Origin: a bacterium
Lineage (GTDB): Bacteria > Patescibacteriota > Microgenomatia > Levybacterales > UBA12049
DNA length: 9,715 nt
Assembly (NCBI GenBank): GCA_021784535.1
Contig: JAJYHW010000016.1
Span: forward strand, 1 to 9,715
Reading direction: 5' to 3'
A program made the translations under genes and the position numbers. Positions 6,142 through 9,715 of the stretch are shown piece after piece. The notes beneath the pieces are model-generated. The model was given only the letters and a program-made list of their open reading frames with translations, had not been told where the DNA came from and searched no databases. Position 1 is the stretch's first letter; every line of letters begins with the position of its first letter.

Positions 6142-6186
6142 CTGACTTCAAGGCTAATTCTCTCTAGTATTGCCATTGTATGGCAA
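6142..6186 (+). promoter_or_regulatory. Promoter of orf56/rep with a perfect palindrome over the start codon
   Basis: A promoter-like pair CTGACT (6142-6147) and TAGTAT (6165-6170) is spaced 17 bases, placing the transcript start near 6177, two or three bases before the orf56 ATG. The perfect inverted repeat TTGCCAT-TGT-ATGGCAA (6170-6186) covers the start site and the start codon. It is well placed for a repressor, or, as RNA, for hiding the start codon in a hairpin. Confidence 0.5.
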
Positions 6187-6350
6187 CTACAAAACAAAAC
6201 GAAAAAGTACGAGCATTTTTTAAAAAGTATTACAACAAATCATTATCAGATCCCGAAATTGAAGAAATACATTTAAGCCTTTTCTTTTTAGCAAGAGCAA
6301 TTCATAGGTACCGACTCATACAGAGAGGGGAAATAAAAAGTGAAAAATAG
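6180..6350 (+). CDS. orf56: small protein encoded just upstream of rep, unknown function
   Basis: This 56-residue frame (starts MATTKQNEKVRAFF, ends RGEIKSEK) has a basic N-terminal helix, a possible acidic turn (SDPEIEEI) and a second helix LSLFFLARAIHRYRLIQRG. It is small, basic and probably all-helical. No family is recognised. Support for it being real comes from its position: a promoter ends nine bases before its ATG, and its last 11 bases overlap the GTG start of rep, the arrangement of a coupled operon. Small genes directly upstream of rep in rolling-circle replicons often control copy number, so it may regulate rep or bind the palindrome over its own start codon. That role is inference. 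Confidence 0.6.
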   Translation: MATTKQNEKVRAFFKKYYNKSLSDPEIEEIHLSLFFLARAIHRYRLIQRGEIKSEK

Positions 6351-7299
6351 CTCTTCTCTTAGTGGTATTTCCGGCGGTGGCGCTAGCCCCGCCGATAGCA
6401 ACAAACCAATCATTATCAAGAACCCAAAGTTTAGTAACAAACTAGAGAGCGCGGGAACCGCGCACCTATACTTGACTAATAATAGATCATCTCAACAAAA
6501 TGAAAGAATTGCACAAACGATAAGAGAAATAAAAAGTAAAATGAAACGTAAACAATTTATGGTTCTTTTAGCACCTCCTAGATTTTGCAAAAGAAATCCA
6601 ATAGCGAAAGTAGAATTTATGAATGATAAAGTAACTAAAGTTACACTTTCTAGAATTAATTGTAATTCATGGAGATGTCCAAATTGCTCACGTGTGAAAG
6701 CAATAAAAGCACGATATCTTATTCGAGAGACTGCGGTATTAAATAATCTCTTTTACTTTCTTACATTAACGCTTGATCCTTCAAAAATTCCTTCTGAATA
6801 TCTTTCTGAAAGAGAAAACCGAACACATGAATACATTTTAAGAATATTTAATACGTTCGCTACTGATTTACGAAGAAAAACGAATGAACCATTGAAGTAT
6901 ATTTGGGTATTAGAATTTCAAAAAAATGGCAGAGCACATTTACATATTTTGCTTAATCAATATATTAATAAAAAACTCATTGATGAAATATGGACTCGTG
7001 TCGGTGGTGGTAAAATTAGTTGGGTTACAAAAGCTCAATCAGTTGAAGCGTTAAGTTTTTATTTATCAAACTATATTGTGAAAGGACTAAAAAATAACCA
7101 ATCAGATAAAAGTTATTTTCAATATTTTCAAAGAAGATTTTCAATAAGTCAGAATTGTATAAGACCATTGCAACAAAAGCTATCTGCTTTTTCAGAAGAA
7201 AGAATCAAAGAAATGAAAACGCTAGAGTTAGATTGGGTGTATAATGCTCTAGCTGAAGAACAGTTTGATGAAAAAGTAGTTATATTTGAGGATAAATAA
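6340..7299 (+). CDS. rep: HUH-type rolling-circle replication initiator (Rep, ORF2/G2P-like)
   Basis: This 319-residue protein shows the ordered motifs of HUH replication initiators. A cysteine cluster C108, C113, C116 (WRCPNC, probably a zinc finger) is followed by motif 1 FLTLTLDP (140-147), motif 2 with E192 and H200-L-H202 (the metal-binding HUH), and motif 3 Y241-L-S-N-Y245-I-V-K248, which supplies the nicking tyrosine. By family knowledge such enzymes cut one strand at the origin, stay bound to the 5' end through tyrosine, and start rolling-circle synthesis. The best match I can name is the replication-associated ORF2/G2P group seen in filamentous phages and small plasmids. The GTG start is backed by AGAGGGG about ten bases upstream; the next in-frame ATG is at residue 68. 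Residues 1-67 are low-complexity and contain GC-rich hairpin DNA, so they may serve the origin more than the protein. The recombinase gene follows after three bases. Confidence 0.88.
   Translation: MKNSSSLSGISGGGASPADSNKPIIIKNPKFSNKLESAGTAHLYLTNNRSSQQNERIAQTIREIKSKMKRKQFMVLLAPPRFCKRNPIAKVEFMNDKVTKVTLSRINCNSWRCPNCSRVKAIKARYLIRETAVLNNLFYFLTLTLDPSKIPSEYLSERENRTHEYILRIFNTFATDLRRKTNEPLKYIWVLEFQKNGRAHLHILLNQYINKKLIDEIWTRVGGGKISWVTKAQSVEALSFYLSNYIVKGLKNNQSDKSYFQYFQRRFSISQNCIRPLQQKLSAFSEERIKEMKTLELDWVYNALAEEQFDEKVVIFEDK
6372..6483 (+). other. Candidate double-strand origin of rolling-circle replication inside rep
   Basis: In an otherwise AT-rich gene there are two GC-rich hairpins. The first (6372-6394) pairs CGGCGG with CCGCCG and, after a bulged T, GGC with GCC around the loop GCTA, nine pairs in all. 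The second (6449-6463) is the perfect GCGCGG-GAA-CCGCGC. Six bases after the second is ACTTGACTAATAAT (6470-6483). This resembles the CTTG/A nick sites of phiX174 (ACTTGATATTAATAA) and of pC194-type plasmids. Nicking would be expected between G6474 and A6475. The evidence is pattern only. Confidence 0.45.
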
Positions 7300-7302
7300 T
7301 GT

Positions 7303-8781
7303 ATGAAATATTTTATCTATTGCAGAAAATCATCAGAAGAAGAAAGTAAGCAGGTGCAGTCTTTGGAAACACAAGAACGAAATCTTTTAGAGTATGCAAC
7401 AAAGAATAACTTGGAAATAGTTGATATATTCAAAGAAAGTAGAAGTGCAAAAACAGATGGCAATCGTCCTTTCTTTTCATCAATGCTTCAGCGTTTCGAG
7501 AATAAGGAAGCCTCGGGGATTTTGGTATTGCATATTGATAGGCTTTCCAGGAATTGGATAGAGGCGGGGTTACTTATCAAGCTTTTTGATCTCGGTCTCT
7601 TAGAAGAAGTGAGGACACCTTCACATTGTTACCAGAGCAGCACGGATATGCTTTACATGGGATTTGACTTCTTAAGAGCCTCGCAATATTCCCGTGATTT
7701 GTCGGTGCGGGTCAAGGAGGGAAACGAAACCAAACTAAAAAATGGAGGTTATCCTGGAATGACTCCGCTTGGGTATATCAATAAAGACGCAAAAATTTAT
7801 CCTGATCCATTACGAGCAAAATATATTAAAAAAGCATATGGACTTTACAATACTGGTGAACACTCATTAAAAGCGATTGCAGAGATTTTGTATAAAGAAG
7901 GTTTTCGGACTCGGATTGCAAATAAAAAAGTGCATAAATCAGTAATACAAAGAGTTTTTAGAAATCCGTTTTACTGCGGAATCATCAGCAGAAATAATAT
8001 GCTCTATAAGGGCGTACATAAGCCTCTGATAAGCAAAACGCTTTTTGACCAAGTAAATGATCGTTTGGACGGTAAAAATCGAGCTAAACGCAATACACAT
8101 GAATTTTTGTATAGACCGTTTTTATCTTGTAAGAACTGCGGGTGTCAATTAACCGCTACTGTTAAAAAAGAAAAATATAATTATTACTACTGCACTAATG
8201 GTAAAGGGAAATGTGAAGAGCATAAAAAATATATCCCTGAAAAAGAGATGGAAACGTTAGTGAAGAAGCAGTTGAAAAAATTTACCTTAAAGAAAAACCT
8301 TGCGGATTTATCACTCGATTTATATATCGAAGATTTGAAAAGTGAATATAAAGATAAAGTGTCAGTAAAAAGTGTTATTACAAAACGGGTTGAACAGATT
8401 GATAAAAAATTGGATAACTTACTCAATCTTTTCTTAGAAGAAAGTATTGATAAAGAAAAATATAAAGAAAAGGGGAAAGAATTGAAAAATGAAAAAACGG
8501 AATTAGAAACCCAACTTAAACAAACAAAAGATGTCAGTCTTGAAAAAACTTTGGAACTTTTGTATGAGATTAAAAACAAAGCTTGTAGCTTTGATGAAAT
8601 GTTTGCTTGTGATGATAAATACGTTAAACAGGATGTACTCAATTCATTACTTTGGAACTTGGGGATAAAAGAACAGAAAATATTGTCAGTTCAATATAAA
8701 TTGCCCTATGCATACTTTGAAAATCTTAATGAAACTGATGATATTTCAATTTGGCGGAGGAGATGGGATTCGAACCCATGA
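7303..8781 (+). CDS. Large serine recombinase (site-specific integrase) of the mobile element
   Basis: This 492-residue protein is a complete large serine recombinase. The N-terminal resolvase domain starts YCRKSS with R8 and nucleophile S10, followed by HIDRLSRN (D79, R80, S82, R83). The Recombinase domain covers about 150-265 (PLGYI, then FRNPFYCGII). A zinc ribbon has C276, C279, C297 and C304. A Lys/Glu-rich coiled coil lies at about 360-408, and a C-terminal segment follows. By family knowledge it exchanges strands through a covalent serine-DNA intermediate to integrate and excise the element. The ATG lies three bases after the rep stop, with GAGG 11 bases upstream, so the two genes are coupled. 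The frame crosses the element end and finishes WRRRWDSNP-stop inside tRNA-Ser(GGA), so its last residues are encoded by the complement of the tRNA. In the excised circle the C-terminus must differ. Confidence 0.93.
   Translation: MKYFIYCRKSSEEESKQVQSLETQERNLLEYATKNNLEIVDIFKESRSAKTDGNRPFFSSMLQRFENKEASGILVLHIDRLSRNWIEAGLLIKLFDLGLLEEVRTPSHCYQSSTDMLYMGFDFLRASQYSRDLSVRVKEGNETKLKNGGYPGMTPLGYINKDAKIYPDPLRAKYIKKAYGLYNTGEHSLKAIAEILYKEGFRTRIANKKVHKSVIQRVFRNPFYCGIISRNNMLYKGVHKPLISKTLFDQVNDRLDGKNRAKRNTHEFLYRPFLSCKNCGCQLTATVKKEKYNYYYCTNGKGKCEEHKKYIPEKEMETLVKKQLKKFTLKKNLADLSLDLYIEDLKSEYKDKVSVKSVITKRVEQIDKKLDNLLNLFLEESIDKEKYKEKGKELKNEKTELETQLKQTKDVSLEKTLELLYEIKNKACSFDEMFACDDKYVKQDVLNSLLWNLGIKEQKILSVQYKLPYAYFENLNETDDISIWRRRWDSNP
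8737..8757. other. Right attachment site (attR): junction of element and tRNA-Ser(GGA)
   Basis: The junction holds the end of the recombinase gene followed by the tRNA acceptor end. Read on the minus strand it gives the tRNA discriminator G, then CCA, then AATTGAAATATCATC. The same sequence with three changes follows tRNA-Ser(TGA) at 9698-9715, which marks this side as element DNA. The shared GCGG (8754-8757) is the probable crossover region. Confidence 0.55.
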
Positions 8782-8838
8782 GAGCTTTCGCTCGCACGCT
8801 TTCCAAGCGTGTGCACTGGGCCACTATGCGACTCCTCC
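8752..8838 (-). tRNA. tRNA-Ser(GGA), reads UCC/UCU, target of the element
   Basis: The acceptor is GGAGGAG/CTCCTCC with discriminator G. The anticodon stem is CACGC/GCGTG with loop TTGGAAA (anticodon GGA). The variable arm GAGC-GAAA-GCTC is a perfect short stem with a GAAA loop, and the T-arm is ATGGG TTCGAAT CCCAT. CCA is encoded at 8754-8752, unlike in the other four minus-strand tRNAs, and these bases belong to the element side of the junction. It lies 10 bases downstream of tRNA-Arg(GCG) and is intact despite the insertion. The last 27 bases of the recombinase frame overlap it on the opposite strand. Confidence 0.95.
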
Positions 8839-8848
8839 CTAATTTCAG

Positions 8849-8922
8849 TACACCCGAGAGGATTCGAACCTCCGGCCTCAACGTCCGCAACGTTGCGCTC
8901 TATCCAACTGAGCTACGGGTGC
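8849..8922 (-). tRNA. tRNA-Arg(GCG), reads CGC/CGU
   Basis: The acceptor is GCACCCG/CGGGTGT with a G-U first pair and discriminator A. The D-arm is GCTCAGTTGGATAGAGC. The anticodon stem is CAACG/CGTTG with loop TTGCGGA, giving anticodon GCG. The T-arm is GGAGG TTCGAAT CCTCT. The next bases are CTG, so CCA is not encoded. Most bacteria read CGN codons with ACG (inosine) instead. It heads a two-tRNA transcript with tRNA-Ser(GGA). Confidence 0.95.
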
Positions 8923-8932
8923 GACTAGGTGT

Positions 8933-8961
8933 ATTTTACCTGATAGAGGTATGACAATCAA
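8933..8961 (-). promoter_or_regulatory. Promoter of the tRNA-Arg(GCG)/tRNA-Ser(GGA) pair
   Basis: On the minus strand the -35 box is TTGATT (8961-8956), the spacer is 17 bases and the -10 box is TAAAAT (8938-8933). The expected start is near 8926, only about four bases before the tRNA, so the precursor would have a very short 5' leader. Confidence 0.55.
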
Positions 8962-8976
8962 ATATAGAAGTTTATA

Positions 8977-9534
8977 TTAGCTGGCAGGTTTCTCGAGAGG
9001 AAAATTCTTCTCAAGCCACGTACTTGCTTTGTCCATAAAACTCGGCTTGACATATTCCCGAAAAGGCAGAAAAGGAAGAAGTACTGTTTTGACCTGTTGT
9101 GGAGGTATCTCTCCAAGCATGATAATCACTTCGCCGGGAAAATATTCTTTGGTACGAATATGCAGCACGTCCTGACCATAGCTTTTCATAAAATAGAAAT
9201 CATACAATTCTTCCCAAATAAAATAATGATCTTCTATACGGATTCCTTCGCTACTGATACGATAATACACGTTATGCGGAGGCACAACTGCCAATGCGAA
9301 GACCAAAAATGCCAATGAAAAAACAAGCGCCATTAAAAGATATTGCGAAAATAAAAAAAGAATTATTTCAATAGCAATCGTAATAAGAAAGCTATTCATA
9401 TAATATTCTACGGAATGTGACTGGTAAGGTCTTCCCGGAGCATGCCATGAAAGATATGTTTTTATATCATCATATGCCATCATGTCTTCCGAAGAATCGT
9501 AGGTAATAGTGTCTGTTCTTGGGGAATCTTCCAT
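8977..9534 (-). CDS. Two-helix membrane protein with a cytosolic C-terminal domain, function unknown
   Basis: This 185-residue protein has an acidic N-terminus (about 1-28), then a short segment WHAPGRPYQSHSVEYY (30-45). A long hydrophobic region (48-84) probably makes two membrane helices with a tight turn near SQ. After it comes a soluble part beginning VYYRISSEGIRIEDHYFIWEELYDFYF. The repeated short strands followed by a Trp-Glu-Glu helix start recall bacterial PH-like or YcxB-like membrane proteins, so a small beta-barrel domain against the membrane is plausible, but this is inference. I recall no confirmed function for such proteins. The start ATG has no Shine-Dalgarno but has a promoter ending six bases upstream. 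The gene is divergent from tRNA-Ser(TGA), and the two promoters overlap. Confidence 0.8.
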   Translation of the reverse strand: MEDSPRTDTITYDSSEDMMAYDDIKTYLSWHAPGRPYQSHSVEYYMNSFLITIAIEIILFLFSQYLLMALVFSLAFLVFALAVVPPHNVYYRISSEGIRIEDHYFIWEELYDFYFMKSYGQDVLHIRTKEYFPGEVIIMLGEIPPQQVKTVLLPFLPFREYVKPSFMDKASTWLEKNFPLEKPAS

Positions 9535-9540
9535 AATTTC

Positions 9541-9569
9541 ACTCTAGCTGATTGGAAAATGGAAGTCAA
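9541..9569 (-). promoter_or_regulatory. Promoter of the 185-residue membrane protein gene, leaderless geometry
   Basis: On the minus strand the -35 box is TTGACT (9569-9564), the spacer is 17 bases, the -10 box is TAGAGT (9546-9541), and six bases separate it from the ATG at 9534. It overlaps the divergent promoter of tRNA-Ser(TGA). Confidence 0.6.
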
Positions 9570-9582
9570 GAAATGGTATAAT
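9552..9582 (+). promoter_or_regulatory. Promoter of tRNA-Ser(TGA)
   Basis: The extended -10 is TGG-TATAAT (9574-9582), with a weak TTGGAA (9552-9557) upstream at 19-base spacing. The expected start is near 9589, about 22 bases before the tRNA. Confidence 0.55.
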
Positions 9583-9610
9583 GTTTCGCACAGATCGTTT
9601 TACGTTTTGA

Positions 9611-9700
9611 GGAGAGGTGACCGAGTGGTTGATGGTGACAGTCTTGAAAACTGTTGAGGGTTCACGCCTTCCGCGGGTTCGAATCCCGCCCTCTCCGCCA
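9611..9700 (+). tRNA. tRNA-Ser(TGA), reads UCA
   Basis: The acceptor is GGAGAGG/CCTCTCC with discriminator G and encoded CCA (9698-9700). The anticodon stem is ACAGT/ACTGT with loop CTTGAAA (anticodon TGA). The variable arm GAGGG/CCTTC encloses a six-base loop, and the T-arm is GCGGG TTCGAAT CCCGC. With CGA, ACT and GGA it completes one tRNA for every serine codon box in this window. The bases after CCA match those next to tRNA-Ser(GGA). Confidence 0.95.
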
Positions 9701-9715
9701 GATTGAAATATGATA
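9662..9715 (-). CDS. Possible 3' end of a second serine recombinase gene, reading into tRNA-Ser(TGA)
   Basis: On the minus strand, from the window edge, an open frame reads YHISIWRRGRDSNPRKA and stops inside the tRNA. Its ISIWRR and DSNP align in the same frame with the end of the complete recombinase (DDISIWRRRWDSNP). The orientation relative to the tRNA is also the same: the gene points at the tRNA 3' end. Only about six codons lie outside the tRNA, so this is a hint rather than a proven gene; a decayed remnant or a shared attachment sequence would look the same. Confidence 0.35.
   Translation of the reverse strand, partial: YHISIWRRGRDSNPRKA

Larger units (their letters stand above)
5313..8753 (+). 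mobile_element. Minimal integrative element with rolling-circle Rep and large serine recombinase, inserted at tRNA-Ser(GGA)
   Basis: The segment carries orf250, orf56, a HUH rolling-circle Rep and a large serine recombinase, all on the plus strand, closely packed and visibly richer in A+T than the flanks. Its right end abuts the 3' end of tRNA-Ser(GGA); the recombinase frame even reads through the junction into the tRNA. The left end is inferred (see attL). The inferred life cycle is excision by the recombinase, rolling-circle copying of the circle from an origin inside rep, and reintegration at a tRNA-Ser end. There are no capsid, coat, Zot-like, relaxase or secretion genes, so transfer would need a helper or natural uptake. 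At about 3.4 kb it is very small for an integrative element. Confidence 0.65.

Noticed and set aside
8187..8642. Minus-strand frame of 151 codons inside the recombinase gene
   Set aside because: It is the complement of the zinc-ribbon and coiled-coil region and is rich in Ser/Phe as expected for a shadow.
5361..8781. Filamentous phage (inovirus) prophage
   Set aside because: Rep resembles the G2P group, but there is no Zot-like ATPase and no small coat-protein genes.
3715..8874. A 26-base direct repeat (3715-3740 and 8849-8874) that could be read as attachment sites of a larger island
   Set aside because: Both copies are the conserved 3' ends of complete arginine tRNAs with different anticodons, so ordinary paralogy explains them.
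8751..8954. Plus-strand frame of 67 codons starting MAEEMGFEPM
   Set aside because: It is the complement of tRNA-Ser(GGA) and tRNA-Arg(GCG) read through; the GFEP and ERIRTSGL strings are typical antisense-tRNA translations.
1..9715. CRISPR array, rRNA genes, insertion sequences with a transposase
   Set aside because: No spaced direct repeats, rRNA motifs or transposase frames were seen on either strand.

Overview
The window looks like chromosomal DNA of a small-genome bacterium, most probably a member of the Patescibacteria (Candidate Phyla Radiation). That placement is inferred from several things seen here: AT-rich compact genes, tRNA genes that mostly lack an encoded CCA, several promoters placed so close to the start codon that the mRNA would be leaderless, many proteins of unknown family, and a recombinase gene running into a tRNA gene. 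TGA is used as a stop codon, so this is not a UGA-recoded lineage.

Left part (1-2940, all minus strand). A SerB-like HAD phosphatase is fused in frame to a SerA-type 3-phosphoglycerate dehydrogenase with a C-terminal ACT domain; its last few residues lie beyond the left edge. Upstream of it is a Phd/VapC toxin-antitoxin pair with a strong promoter and an operator-like inverted repeat, and then tRNA-Ser(CGA).

Middle (2934-5268). A plus-strand gene encodes a hydrophilic protein with a C-terminal membrane anchor; it has a strong Shine-Dalgarno and a leader hairpin. It is followed by minus-strand tRNA-Arg(CCG) and tRNA-Ser with the very unusual anticodon ACT, then a minus-strand gene for a putative HEXXH metallopeptidase with a leaderless-type promoter.

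Mobile element (about 5313-8753, plus strand, visibly more AT-rich). Four genes run in order: orf250 (unknown, possible DNA-binding C-terminus), orf56 (small, unknown, with a palindrome over its start codon), a HUH-type rolling-circle replication initiator, and a large serine recombinase. Two GC-rich hairpins and a phiX174/pC194-like nick-site sequence lie inside the 5' part of rep and look like an internal origin. The recombinase frame runs out of the element and stops inside tRNA-Ser(GGA), so the element sits at the 3' end of that tRNA. It appears to be a minimal integrative rolling-circle element: Rep would copy the excised circle and the recombinase would move it in and out of tRNA-Ser genes. 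No capsid, coat, Zot-like or conjugation gene is present.

Right part (8755-9715). tRNA-Ser(GGA) and tRNA-Arg(GCG) form a minus-strand pair behind one promoter. Next is a minus-strand two-helix membrane protein, and then plus-strand tRNA-Ser(TGA). Directly after that last tRNA the sequence matches the recombinase/tRNA junction of the element (15 of 18 bases, same reading frame). The right edge therefore probably enters a second, related element in another tRNA-Ser gene. The two tRNAs that abut element sequence are the only two of six that encode CCA, which suggests that the element donates it.
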